Assembly: GCA_023412805.1 (NCBI GenBank)
Contig: JAEZRM010000014.1
Span: 1-64,000 of the forward strand
Origin: Pseudomonadota bacterium
GTDB taxonomy: Bacteria > Pseudomonadota > Alphaproteobacteria > Rhizobiales > Hyphomicrobiaceae
Direction of reading: 5' to 3'
DNA: 64,000 nucleotides
Positions 49,803 to 58,909 of the stretch are shown here, piece by piece. Positions within the stretch are counted from its first letter, which is position 1. Each line of letters opens with the position of its first letter. The notes below the pieces were generated by a model, which was not told the DNA's origin, searched no databases, and was given only the letters and a program-made list of their open reading frames with translations. The position numbers and the translations under genes are program-made.

Positions 49803-51247
49803 ACGTCCTTCTTCCATCCGCTCCGTCCGGAGCCAAAGGTGTGCCGGGTGCCGGCGAGGGCGCGCAAGGGCAGCGCGATATGCCTGATGGCGATTTCGCT
49901 GCGGCATTGGCCGAAACGGCCGGTGAGAATGTCGAGGATACAGGGGCTGATGAGCCTCGGTCCAAGAAAGCCGACGACGCAGCAGGGCTGCTTCGCTTCG
50001 GCCGCCATCTCGATGCCCGAGGCGGAAAGATGGGGCGTGGCCGCGACGACGGCGACGCCGAGCTGCTGGCGCGCTCCGGTTTCAAGAATGAGATTGCCGA
50101 CGGGCTCCGCTCCAGGGCTGCCGGTCGCGCCGCCGACAAGACCCAGGTGAAAGGTGTGCAGCCGGGCGATAAGGCTGAAGCCAGCGAGATGCCCACGGCG
50201 CCGCTGGCACCCGAATTGACGACATCGATCGCCGCAGCGCGCGAGGTTCTTGCGGCGCTCGGCGTCGACGTCACGGCCCGGCCGCAGGGTACGGTCGCGC
50301 CGGAGGTCGCCGCGTTCGCGCGCAAGGCAGCGGGCGCGCGGGGCATGGACATCGACGTGCTTCGCAATGATGCGTCCGGCGGGCCTGAACTCGGTGGTGA
50401 ACTCGCCGAGGACGTGGAACTCGTGCCAGTCCGTGTCGTTCGCCAGGAGAAGCATTTCCAGGCAGCAGGTGTGGAGGCGCGACGCTGGCAGATTGCACAG
50501 GATGCCTTCGAGAATGGCCGCAACATGCCGGCTCTGGATGGCAGCAAGGCCGCCTCGCAGGCTGAAGTGGCGCCGCGCGAGCGTCCGGCCGTCATTGCAG
50601 CGCTGGCCCGCGCCTCCGAAAACGTGACGGCACCGGCAGTGGCGGCGATCGCTCCAGCAGTCGGTATCGAGGCTATGCCGGGAGCCGTCGGCCTCCAGAT
50701 TGCGGACCGTGTGCAGCAGCTGCTCGGCGCACCCGCCGAAGCCGCCGCATCGGCGCCGCCATCCGCATCGAATTTCGAGCCCGAGACGCGGCAAACTTTC
50801 GCGCCTGCTCTGCGCGTTATCAAGCTTCAGCTCAATCCCGGTGATCTCGGTGCCGTGACGATCGTCGTCTCGGGTACCGACGACAATCTGCGCATTGAGC
50901 TTGCAGCCGAACTCGCCGATACCGTGAGCAAGGTCGAGAGCGACCGGGGCGTGCTGGCGGCGCGGCTTAATAGCGCGGGATATACCGTCGGCGAAATCAG
51001 CGTCGCGCGATTCGCGGGACAGGGCATGGACGGCGATGCGCGCGATCAAGGCGCGCGTCAAGGCAGTCCACAAGAGCAGCAGTTCGGCCAGACAGCGCGC
51101 GACGGCGGGGCGCAGTTTGGCGGCCAGGGAACTGGCCGTCAGTCCGGCACATCGTCCGCTCATGGCGAGCCCGGACCGGCGAGAGATGCGGCCGCGGCGC
51201 CAGTGGTCGCGGGAGTTTCATACGCATCTCGCTTCCGACCCATCTGA
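49799..51247 (+). CDS. fliK: flagellar hook-length control protein FliK
   Basis: A 482-residue ruler-type protein. The first ~320 residues are low complexity and rich in Ala, Gly and Glu. The C-terminal Flg_hook domain has RVIKLQLNPGDLGAVTIVVS, DDNLRIELAAELADTVSKVE and SDRGVLAARLNSAGYTVGEI. In rhizobia the gene was first called motD. It measures hook length and triggers the FlhB switch. It overlaps motC by 4 bases, so stator and hook control are co-expressed. Confidence 0.9.
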   Translation: MNVLLPSAPSGAKGVPGAGEGAQGQRDMPDGDFAAALAETAGENVEDTGADEPRSKKADDAAGLLRFGRHLDARGGKMGRGRDDGDAELLARSGFKNEIADGLRSRAAGRAADKTQVKGVQPGDKAEASEMPTAPLAPELTTSIAAAREVLAALGVDVTARPQGTVAPEVAAFARKAAGARGMDIDVLRNDASGGPELGGELAEDVELVPVRVVRQEKHFQAAGVEARRWQIAQDAFENGRNMPALDGSKAASQAEVAPRERPAVIAALARASENVTAPAVAAIAPAVGIEAMPGAVGLQIADRVQQLLGAPAEAAASAPPSASNFEPETRQTFAPALRVIKLQLNPGDLGAVTIVVSGTDDNLRIELAAELADTVSKVESDRGVLAARLNSAGYTVGEISVARFAGQGMDGDARDQGARQGSPQEQQFGQTARDGGAQFGGQGTGRQSGTSSAHGEPGPARDAAAAPVVAGVSYASRFRPI

Positions 51248-51424
51248 GAAGCCGCGAATCTGTTTATGGTGGACGCTGGCCAAGGTCGGCGGAGGTTTAC
51301 GCCTGTCAGTCAGCCGCAAGGTCGGTGTGGCAGACAGACAGCTTGATTTATTTCCTCTGCCGTCGGTGGGGCGCGCCATATGCACCGCATAGCTGCGGTC
51401 AACGATGGGAAGAACGGCAAGAGC

Positions 51425-52453
51425 ATGAGCAGTTCGCTGCCGGTAAAGCGCGACGACGGTGAAACGTCGCTCAGCGCTGTGGACAAGGTGACGGCCCTGC
51501 TCCTCACCATGAGCAAGCCGTCGGCCGACGTCATTATCAAGAAGTTCGACAATCAGGAAATCCGCCTCGTCGGCCATTCGGTGTCGGCGCTGCCGCCGGT
51601 TTCCGAGGAGATCATCGAGCAGATCATCGATGAGCTCTACGAAGCGCTCGATACGCCCGATACCCTGGTCGGCTCGGCGAATGGCGTGCAACAGCTCTTT
51701 TCGGGGGTGATCAGCGAGGATCAGATCTCGGACATCATCGCCGAGGTCTCGGGCACGACATCAGAGCGCGTGTGGGTGCGGCTCAACGATGTGAAAGATG
51801 ACCGCATTGCTGCGTTTCTTGCCGGTGAGCAGCCGCAGGTCGCAGCCGTGGTTCTCTCGCGACTCGATTCGAGTAAGGCTGCGAGCGTGCTGGAGAATCT
51901 GACGCGCGAGCAGCGCATGGACTTGAGCCGCCGTCTCCTGCTGTTGAGGCCCACGACCGACGCCGCCATGCAACTCATCGCGGAACGGCTCCGTGAGGTG
52001 CTGTTTGCGGAGATCGGCACCGAAACCGACGACAACAAGCCCGCCAAGCTCGCCGCGATCCTCAACAAGCTCGAGCGCGACCAGATCGAAGAGATCCTGG
52101 ACAGTATCAGCGAGACCGATCCGGAGGATGCGGAGCGGGTGAGGAGTTTCGTCTTCACGTTCGAGGACATCGGCGGCATGGGGGCCGAGGATCGCGCGCG
52201 GCTCATGGACGAGGTGCCCGCAGAGCGCGTGGTGATGGCGCTGCGCGAAGCCGATCCTGGCCTCGTGGATATGATACTGCAGACGCTGTCGCCACGCTCG
52301 CGGCGTATCGTCGAGGCCGAGCTTGCCGCGGACGCTCGCGTCGCGCCTCAGGCCATCCGCGAGGCGCGGCGCTGGATTGCGGTGCTTGCACTGAGCTTGG
52401 CCGAGCGGGGGTTGATCACACTGCGAGCCGACGGCGCGCCGCCGGAGGCATAG
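51425..52453 (+). CDS. fliG: flagellar motor switch protein FliG
   Basis: A 342-residue C-ring rotor protein. Domains are an N-terminal FliF-binding part (AVDKVTALLLTMSKPSADVI, IRLVGHSVSALPPVSEEII), a middle ARM part with the QPQVAAVVLSRLDSSKAASV helix (EHPQ-like motif as GEQPQ) and a C-terminal domain (SFVFTFEDIGGMGAEDRARL) with charged residues facing MotA. The ATG at 51425 or the one at 51380 could start the protein; conserved sequence begins after both. Confidence 0.94.
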   Translation: MSSSLPVKRDDGETSLSAVDKVTALLLTMSKPSADVIIKKFDNQEIRLVGHSVSALPPVSEEIIEQIIDELYEALDTPDTLVGSANGVQQLFSGVISEDQISDIIAEVSGTTSERVWVRLNDVKDDRIAAFLAGEQPQVAAVVLSRLDSSKAASVLENLTREQRMDLSRRLLLLRPTTDAAMQLIAERLREVLFAEIGTETDDNKPAKLAAILNKLERDQIEEILDSISETDPEDAERVRSFVFTFEDIGGMGAEDRARLMDEVPAERVVMALREADPGLVDMILQTLSPRSRRIVEAELAADARVAPQAIREARRWIAVLALSLAERGLITLRADGAPPEA

Positions 52454-52474
52454 GACCGAGCAAGCAGAGGAACG

Positions 52475-53416
52475 ATGGACACGGCACTCGAAGAAGATCG
52501 GCTCAAGCGGCTGGAGATCACCGAGATCTTCCAGAGCACGGCTGCGCCGATTATCGAGCTGCCGGCGCTCCGCGCGCTCCTCGAGGCGAGCGCTCAAGAC
52601 TGCCCACCGGCACTGCGCGACACATTCGGTCTGCAGGCTGAGGTCGTGCTCGAGCGGACGGTGCAGCAGAGCGCCTACGAGGCGCTCGGCCCATGCTCGG
52701 GAATGGTCGGCGCGGTCTATTACATCGCCGAATGGAATGCGCGGGCCGTCGTTGCCTTCGATGCCATGCTGCTGTTCCGCGCGCTCGATGCCATGTACGG
52801 GGGAGACGGACGTCAGCTCGGCGAGGCGCCGGCGCGCGAGTTCAGCGGATTGGAAGAGTCAGTCGCCGATCAGCTCGCGCGCGCCGTCATGGCGCAATTC
52901 CAGGCGCGTTTTGCGCCGTACGTGGCCTTCAGCTGCCGCCTCGAGCGCATCGAACGGTCCTTGGACGCCGAGCCGTTCGGTGCGGACAAATCCGAGCTGG
53001 TCATGGCTCAGATTCTGCTCGAAGCCTTCGACGAGCGGATCGTCGTTGCGTTGCCGGCGCGAGGCCTTGAGCTCGTGCGCGATCAGATTTCGGTGCCCCA
53101 AGAGGAAGCGCCGGTCGAGATCGATCCCAATTGGGGGCGCAGCCTTAGCGAGAGTGTCGGCAGGACGGAGGTCGAGTTGGTCGCCGTTGCGGTCGGGCCG
53201 CCGATGCTGCTTGGCGACGTTGCAGCACTGCAGCCGGGTTCGCTCGTCGAGTTCGACGCTGACCAACTCGAGCACGTGCGAATCGAGAGCGAAGGCGAAG
53301 CGATCTTCGAAGGCCAGCTCGGCCAGCAGAAGGGCTTCTTCAGCATCTGCATCGAGACCCCTGTGGCCGCAAAGCCCGATGAGAGCAAGGGGCAGCCGGT
53401 CCGCCGGCGCGCCTGA
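52475..53416 (+). CDS. fliM: flagellar motor switch protein FliM, diverged
   Basis: A 313-residue C-ring protein. The middle CheC-like domain is recognisable from SAYEALGPCSGMVGAVYYIA, LDAMYGGDGRQLGEAPAREF and SGLEESVADQLARAVMAQFQ. The C-terminal SpoA domain has VELVAVAVGPPMLLGDVAAL and LEHVRIESEGEAIFEGQLGQ. The usual N-terminal CheY-binding LSQxEIDxLL motif is not visible; the protein starts TALEEDRLKRLEITEIFQST instead. It follows fliG by 21 bases with a GAGG site. Confidence 0.88.
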   Translation: MDTALEEDRLKRLEITEIFQSTAAPIIELPALRALLEASAQDCPPALRDTFGLQAEVVLERTVQQSAYEALGPCSGMVGAVYYIAEWNARAVVAFDAMLLFRALDAMYGGDGRQLGEAPAREFSGLEESVADQLARAVMAQFQARFAPYVAFSCRLERIERSLDAEPFGADKSELVMAQILLEAFDERIVVALPARGLELVRDQISVPQEEAPVEIDPNWGRSLSESVGRTEVELVAVAVGPPMLLGDVAALQPGSLVEFDADQLEHVRIESEGEAIFEGQLGQQKGFFSICIETPVAAKPDESKGQPVRRRA

Positions 53417-53495
53417 TCCCGCATCAAGGCTGGCGCAAGCTCCTTCCCGTTTCCTTGGGCCTTCTCAATGCGCGGTCATTGTCACGGAGGGGCTC

Positions 53496-54038
53496 GTGAA
53501 CACTACCCTGATCGTCTTCACTGTCGGAACAGCTGCAAGCTTCCTGCCGCTCTACTGGCTCGCCATCCGCTTCTCGCGGCGCTGGAGCCGTCCGGCTGTG
53601 ACGTCGACCCCGGTGCGAGCCGAACCGCCCGGCCGGCGCGAGTTTCTCGATCTTCTGCGGCGGGAGGCGGCGAGTCGCGCGGTCACGGTGCTTCACGAGG
53701 CGCTCGTCGAAGTGCGCATCATGGCCGATCATGGACACGGTGCGCTGAGCGTGGAGATGCGCCGCAATCTCGCGGATACGGGCAGGCTCGTCGATTCGCT
53801 CTTCCCGCGTGATCTCAGGGATAAGTTCCGCCAGGGTGCCGAGGCGCTCGCCTTTGCGACGTCGAACACGCTCGGGGCGGCAAGTGTCGCCAGCGCATCG
53901 GCGATCGCAGCATTCGAGCGTGCGCTGGATGTGGAGCCTGAGCGCGTGCCGGCAGTGCGGCGCCGTCCTGGTCTCAGCGGCCTCATGCAAAAAGGGCGCG
54001 GTTGGATTGGCGCCGGTGGCCTGCGCGCGGCCGCGTGA
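53496..54038 (+). CDS. unknown membrane-anchored protein after fliM
   Basis: A 180-residue protein. An N-terminal TM helix (TLIVFTVGTAASFLPLYWLA) is followed by a cytoplasmic basic stretch and a helical domain (FLDLLRREAASRAVTVLHEA, MRRNLADTGRLVDSLFPRDL), ending in an Arg/Gly-rich tail. GTG at 53496 is supported by a strong GGAGGGG site; the open frame up to 52737 lies over fliM and is a shadow. No family was recognised. Position after fliM and before ftcR suggests a motor or regulatory accessory role, unproven. Confidence 0.7.
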   Translation: MNTTLIVFTVGTAASFLPLYWLAIRFSRRWSRPAVTSTPVRAEPPGRREFLDLLRREAASRAVTVLHEALVEVRIMADHGHGALSVEMRRNLADTGRLVDSLFPRDLRDKFRQGAEALAFATSNTLGAASVASASAIAAFERALDVEPERVPAVRRRPGLSGLMQKGRGWIGAGGLRAAA

Positions 54039-54201
54039 GCAGCGTGCGATCGCGCCAGTTGCGAGCGAAACGGCTGCACAGTGCGTGCAAATTGAACACG
54101 CCGGACGGTAATACTCTATAGTTTACTCTAATTGCTATTGAGCTTCGTTGCCCGCGCGACTCGGTGATGCGGGAACGGACGACCCCCCGTTTCTAAAACT
54201 G

Positions 54202-54215
54202 TTAATTCACGTTAA
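54202..54215 (+). promoter_or_regulatory. paired TTAA half-sites upstream of ftcR (CtrA-like)
   Basis: TTAA at 54202-54205 and TTAA at 54212-54215, both preceded by G, six bases apart. The classical CtrA spacing is seven, so this is one short. It lies 43 bases before the ftcR start in the AT-rich 220-base gap, which must contain the ftcR promoter. Confidence 0.3.
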
Positions 54216-54258
54216 TCAATTGTTGGGCAATGCACTGATTCGCCGGGGGCGCTGATAA

Positions 54259-54981
54259 ATGATTGTCATCGTTGATGACCGTAATCTCGTGACCGATGCA
54301 TTCCGGTCTTCGTTCGACCGTGAGGGTATTCCGGCCGCCGGCTTTTCCGGCGGTGATTTCGAGGGGTGGGTAGAGGCGGCTGCGAATGAAGACGTTATGG
54401 CCATCAACGCGTTTCTCATTGGCCAATGCAGCCGGCCTGAAATTCTCGCGCGGATAATCAAGCGGCGCAGCGCCGCTGCCATAATCGCCATGAAGGATCA
54501 CAAGACGCTCGCGAGCACGCTCGAGCTGTTCGCGGTGGGCGTCGACGACGTCATCTCGAAGCCCTGCCATGTGCGCGAGATCCTGGCGCGGATCGAGGCG
54601 ATCTCGCGTCGCGCAGGCGTCGAGAAGGAACCGAGAGGCAACACAGCCGCGATCCGGATCTACCGGGACGGTCGCGATCCGCTGGTCTGCGATGAGCCTT
54701 TGCCGCTTCCGCGCAGGGAGCTGAGAATTCTCGAATTTCTCGTCGCGAATCAGTCGCGGCGCGTGACCAAGTCACAGATCTTCAACACGGTCTACGGGCT
54801 CTTCGATCAGGAGATCGACGAGAACGTCATCGAGAGTCATATCTCCAAGCTGCGCCGCCGGCTGCGCGGCCGGCTCGGCTATGACCCAATCGACTCCAAG
54901 CGGCACCTTGGATATCGCCTCGTGGGGTCCTCCAGATCGGAAGCCGAGGGGGCGGCGAGCGAGATTGCTGCCGCGATCTGA
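54259..54981 (+). CDS. ftcR: FtcR/Rem-type flagellar transcriptional regulator (atypical OmpR family)
   Basis: A 240-residue orphan regulator. The receiver-like domain (1-115) keeps the acidic pair Asp6-Asp7 (IVIVDDRNL) and the conserved Lys (VISKPCHV). The strand that should end in the phospho-accepting Asp reads VMAINAFLIGQ, with no aspartate there. The DNA-binding winged helix (about 135-228) has LPLPRRELRILEFLVANQSR, ENVIESHISKLRRRLRGRLG and DSKRHLGYRLVG. This fits FtcR of Brucella and Rem of Sinorhizobium, master regulators of flagellar genes. It stands alone with its own promoter region just before flgE. Confidence 0.9.
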   Translation: MIVIVDDRNLVTDAFRSSFDREGIPAAGFSGGDFEGWVEAAANEDVMAINAFLIGQCSRPEILARIIKRRSAAAIIAMKDHKTLASTLELFAVGVDDVISKPCHVREILARIEAISRRAGVEKEPRGNTAAIRIYRDGRDPLVCDEPLPLPRRELRILEFLVANQSRRVTKSQIFNTVYGLFDQEIDENVIESHISKLRRRLRGRLGYDPIDSKRHLGYRLVGSSRSEAEGAASEIAAAI

Positions 54982-55053
54982 TTCGGCGACAGCCTGACGC
55001 AAGGTGGTTGCCGCTATTCTGGCAATCACATCCGATCCGTCTGGGGGAATGAC

Positions 55054-56313
55054 ATGAGCGTCTATGGACTGATGCGCACGGGCGCGTCGGGAATGAATGC
55101 GCAGTCCAATCGGCTGGGTACGATCGCCGACAATATCGCCAATGCGTCGACCGTTGGTTATAAGCGGGCGAGTACGCAATTCTCCTCGCTTTTGCTGAAC
55201 GATACCACCACCTCTTACAACTCCGGTGGTGTCGAAACCAACGTCCGCTACGGCATATCGAGCCAGGGTGTTCTGACCGGCACCGCTTCCCCTTTTGATT
55301 TGGCCATCAAGGGCGCGGGTTTCATGCTGGTTTCGGCGCCGGATGGCAGTCTGGCGCTCACGCGAGCCGGATCATTTGTGCCCAATGGTGAGGGGTATCT
55401 CATAAATTCCGCGGGTTTCCAGCTCATGGGTTACCCGCTGCCGGAAAATGCCTCCGGTCCTCCGGTCATCAATGGAACGTCGGGGCTGGTGCCGGTGAAC
55501 ATCACGGCCGGCGGTATGCGCGCGACGCCGACGACGCTCGGATCCTTGATCGCCAATCTGCCGGCGCTTTCGGACGATGTTCTGCCGGCTGACCTGCCCT
55601 CGGCCAACGCAGCGGGTTCGACCTCGACCGCTCGCTCGTCGGTTCTGGCTATCGGAAATCTCGGCGAAGAGGTCATGCTCGACGTCCACTTCGCCAAGGT
55701 GTCCACCGGCGAGTGGGAGATGGTCGTCTACAATGCGGCGGATCGCGACGCAGCCGGCGGTTTTCCGTATTCCAGTGGTCCTCTTGCGACGACGACGTTG
55801 CTGTTCGATGGCGTCGGTCGCCTCGATCCCTCCGGTGCGCAGTCTCTCTCTGTGCCGATTCCGGGAGGCGCTACGATGGAGATGGATCTGTCGTCGATGA
55901 CGCAGACGGCGGGCGATTACGAGGTCGATCTCATCAACACCAACGGAAATGCCCCTAGCCGCATTCAGGGTATCGAGATCGACAGCGATGGCAGGCTCTA
56001 CGAGGTCTACCAGGACGGATCGCGTTTTGCTTCCTATCTCATTCCGCTCGCGACTGTGCCCAGTCCCGACCGTTTGTCGCCGAAGGCGGGCAACGTCTAT
56101 CTGCCATCCAACACATCGGGCGATCTACGTGTTGGCATCGCAGGGACGGCCGGGTTCGGAACGCTCGAGGCCGGCAAGCTCGAGAGTTCGACAGTGGATC
56201 TGGCGACCGAGCTCGCCGACATGATCGAGGCGCAGCGCAATTACACAGCAAATTCGCGCGTGTTCCAGACGGGCTCCGAGCTCATGGAATTGGTCGTCAA
56301 CTTGAAGCGCTAG
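55054..56313 (+). CDS. flgE: flagellar hook protein FlgE
   Basis: A 419-residue hook protein. It opens GASGMNAQSNRLGTIADNIA followed by NASTVGYKRASTQF, has the FlgE middle (PFDLAIKGAGFMLVSAPDGS, ALTRAGSFVPNGEGYLINSA, LMGYPLPEN) and ends TVDLATELADMIEAQRNYTA and NSRVFQTGSELMELVVNLKR. The order flgE-flgK-flgL is that of rhizobia. It is preceded by a GGGGGA site and follows ftcR by 72 bases. Confidence 0.96.
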   Translation: MSVYGLMRTGASGMNAQSNRLGTIADNIANASTVGYKRASTQFSSLLLNDTTTSYNSGGVETNVRYGISSQGVLTGTASPFDLAIKGAGFMLVSAPDGSLALTRAGSFVPNGEGYLINSAGFQLMGYPLPENASGPPVINGTSGLVPVNITAGGMRATPTTLGSLIANLPALSDDVLPADLPSANAAGSTSTARSSVLAIGNLGEEVMLDVHFAKVSTGEWEMVVYNAADRDAAGGFPYSSGPLATTTLLFDGVGRLDPSGAQSLSVPIPGGATMEMDLSSMTQTAGDYEVDLINTNGNAPSRIQGIEIDSDGRLYEVYQDGSRFASYLIPLATVPSPDRLSPKAGNVYLPSNTSGDLRVGIAGTAGFGTLEAGKLESSTVDLATELADMIEAQRNYTANSRVFQTGSELMELVVNLKR

Positions 56314-56345
56314 GCTTGGCTGGTGGGCCGGGTCGGGGGAGGTAG

Positions 56346-57818
56346 ATGTCACTTACGCTCGCTCATGAGATCGCGCGGAGCGGAATGCTTGCGAATGCAA
56401 CGCAATCCTCTCTGGTGTCGCGAAACATCTCGAACGTCGACAATCCCAACGCCGCCCGCAAGTATGCGCATACGATCTCGTCGGAGATCGGCGTCCACCT
56501 GAGTGTCGTTAGTAACGCCGTCTCGATGCGACTGCTCGAGAGCGTGCTCGGCAATACGGCCAAGAGCGGCGAGCTCTCGGCCATGACGAGCGCGCTCGAG
56601 CGCCTGGCCGGATCGATCAACGATCCGGAACTCGAGATAAGTCCTTCTGCGATGCTGACGCAGATGCAGCAGGCGCTTCATGCTGCGGCTGCCGATCCGA
56701 GCAATGTTTCGCTTCTGCGTAACGTCGTCTCGGTGGCGACAAATGTTGCGAGTACCTTGCAGGACGCTGCGAGCTTGGTTGCGCAGGTGCGCAAGGAGGC
56801 CAATTCCGACCTTGCCGATGCGACCCGTCAACTGGGAACGCTGCTCAAGGACTTCGAGAACGCGAACAACGCGATCGTTTCCGGAACCATCATCGGCCGC
56901 GATGTCACCGACCAGATCGATCGCCGCAACGGATTGTTGCGCGAGATTTCGGGACTGATCGACATCAACGCGCACACGCGTGCCAACAACGACATGGTTC
57001 TCTTCACGGCGAACGGGACCACGCTGTTCGAGACCGTGCCGCGCACGATCGGCTTCGATTTCTCGGCGCTCGCGCCTGGGCAGCCGGGCGGATTGCTGAC
57101 GATCGATGGGGTCGTGCACTCCGGCGCAGCGGCGACACGTCTCGGCGGCAAGATCGGTGGTCTCCTGCAGATTCGCGATGATGTCTCGATCAGCTACGGC
57201 CGGCAGATCGACGAGCTCGCGCGCGGGCTCATCAATGCCTTCGCCGAAACAGATCAGTCGGGGACGGCGACGCTTCCGGACATCGCCGGTCTCTTCACGT
57301 GGTCGGGTGGTCCGGCGCTGCCGCCTGGCGGGACGGTTCTCGATGGATTGGCGCTTTCGATCCGCGTCAATCCGAATTCGGATCCGAGCCAGGGCGGCAG
57401 CCTCGACTTGCTGCGCGACGGCGGCATCGGCGATCCGGGTGAGCCGGACTATGTCTATAATGCGGGTGGCGGTGCGGGCTTCAGCCAGCGACTTCGCGAT
57501 CTTGCGACCAATCTGTCGGCCGCGCAGGCCTTCGATCCGGCGACGGGGCTCAGTGCATCGACAAGCCTTATCTCGCTGGCCTCGGACAGTGCCGGTTGGC
57601 TCGAGAGTCGCCGCAGCTTTACGAGCGAGCGTCTTGCCACGACGGAGGTGCTCGGCGAGCGCGCAGTCAACGCGTGGCACGGTCAGGTCGGCGTCAACCT
57701 CGATGAGGAAATGACCAGCCTGATGGCGATCGAGCGCTCCTATCAGGCGACGGCCCGCCTCATGTCGACGGTCGATCAGATGTTCCAGGCCATTCTGCGC
57801 GCGACGGGAGCGATTTAA
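56346..57818 (+). CDS. flgK: flagellar hook-filament junction protein FlgK
   Basis: A 490-residue first hook-filament junction protein (HAP1). N-terminal region: MLANATQSSLVSRNISNVDN. The middle has FSALAPGQPGGLLTIDG and GGKIGGLLQIRDDVSISYGR, QIDELARGLINAFAETDQSG. The C-terminal ends LDEEMTSLMAIERSYQATAR and LMSTVDQMFQAILRATGAI. A GGGGGAGG ribosome site precedes the ATG. The next gene starts 3 bases after its stop. Confidence 0.95.
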   Translation: MSLTLAHEIARSGMLANATQSSLVSRNISNVDNPNAARKYAHTISSEIGVHLSVVSNAVSMRLLESVLGNTAKSGELSAMTSALERLAGSINDPELEISPSAMLTQMQQALHAAAADPSNVSLLRNVVSVATNVASTLQDAASLVAQVRKEANSDLADATRQLGTLLKDFENANNAIVSGTIIGRDVTDQIDRRNGLLREISGLIDINAHTRANNDMVLFTANGTTLFETVPRTIGFDFSALAPGQPGGLLTIDGVVHSGAAATRLGGKIGGLLQIRDDVSISYGRQIDELARGLINAFAETDQSGTATLPDIAGLFTWSGGPALPPGGTVLDGLALSIRVNPNSDPSQGGSLDLLRDGGIGDPGEPDYVYNAGGGAGFSQRLRDLATNLSAAQAFDPATGLSASTSLISLASDSAGWLESRRSFTSERLATTEVLGERAVNAWHGQVGVNLDEEMTSLMAIERSYQATARLMSTVDQMFQAILRATGAI

Positions 57819-57821
57819 CCC

Positions 57822-58871
57822 ATGAAAGCCGACACCATCTCGTCCTTCGTCACACGCGAGATCCAACGCTCCTCGATGGCGCGCAATCAGACATCGCTTG
57901 TCGATGCGCTCAAGGAATTCAGTACGGGACGCCACGCCGACGTCGGCAAGGCGCTCGGCGGGCGTGTCGGCGGCGTGCTGGACATGCGCAATATCGTCAG
58001 CACCTTGAACAGCCTGAAGAACACCAATGCCGTCGTGAAGCAGCGCATGGACCATATTCAGTCCTCGTTCTCCGCGATGCGCGATCTCGGGGCCGATTTC
58101 AGCGAGGCGACACTCGGTGTTCACAAGTTGGGCGCTGACCCCGGTTTGCTCGTCGCTGATGCGAAGGCGCGGATTACCACGATGGCTGATGTGCTTCGAA
58201 CCAGCACGAACGGCGTCTATGCGTTCTCGGGTCTCAATATTTCCGCGCCGCCCGTCGATGATTACCTGAGCGATCCTCCGAGCGCGGCCCGCACCGCAGT
58301 GATTGCGGCTTTCACCACCGCGTTCGGTTTCCCACCCGATGATCCTCAGGTCAAGGACATCACGGCTGCGCAGATGGAAGCCTACATCGACGGACCATTC
58401 GCAGCTCTTTTCGAAGAGCCGCAGTGGAGCACCAATTTCTCCCATGCGACCGACGAAGTGATGCGCGATCGCATCTCTCAGCGTGAAGAGATCGACACTT
58501 CAGCGACAGCCAACGATCGTGGCATCCGCCAGATCTACTTCGCGCTGACGCTGGCAATCGACGGTGGCGTCGAGCGTCTCAATCCGCAAGCTTATGAGAT
58601 CGTGGTAAGCAGGATCGCACAAACGGCGAGCGAAGGCGGGCACAATATTGCTGCGTCTCAGGCGCGTGTTGGCGTGGTTGAGGAACGCCTTGCGCAAGCC
58701 AACGAGCGTATTGCTATTGAGCAGAAGACGCTCGAGTTGCGCATCGGTGAGTTGGAAGGCGTCGATCAATTCGAGGCTGCGGACCGGCTGAGCCTGCTAG
58801 AGACCAGGATCGAGGCGTCGTACGCCGTGACTGCGCGATTGCAGCGGCTCACGCTGTTGAATTACCTCTGA
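57822..58871 (+). CDS. flgL: flagellar hook-filament junction protein FlgL
   Basis: A 349-residue second junction protein (HAP3), flagellin-like at both ends: SFVTREIQRSSMARNQTSLV, DALKEFSTGRHADVGKAL at the N-terminus and ELEGVDQFEAADRLSLLETR, IEASYAVTARLQRLTLLNYL at the C-terminus. The middle has YAFSGLNISAPPVDDYLS. It follows flgK directly and so is co-translated with it. Confidence 0.93.
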   Translation: MKADTISSFVTREIQRSSMARNQTSLVDALKEFSTGRHADVGKALGGRVGGVLDMRNIVSTLNSLKNTNAVVKQRMDHIQSSFSAMRDLGADFSEATLGVHKLGADPGLLVADAKARITTMADVLRTSTNGVYAFSGLNISAPPVDDYLSDPPSAARTAVIAAFTTAFGFPPDDPQVKDITAAQMEAYIDGPFAALFEEPQWSTNFSHATDEVMRDRISQREEIDTSATANDRGIRQIYFALTLAIDGGVERLNPQAYEIVVSRIAQTASEGGHNIAASQARVGVVEERLAQANERIAIEQKTLELRIGELEGVDQFEAADRLSLLETRIEASYAVTARLQRLTLLNYL

Positions 58872-58909
58872 GGCGTTAGCTCGCGTTTCGGGGTGGCATG
58901 GAGAATGTA

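Noticed and set aside
56349..58445. 698-residue open frame on the - strand opposite flgK and flgL
   Set aside because: Runs across two genes with unmistakable FlgK and FlgL ends; Arg-rich composition typical of antisense shadows.
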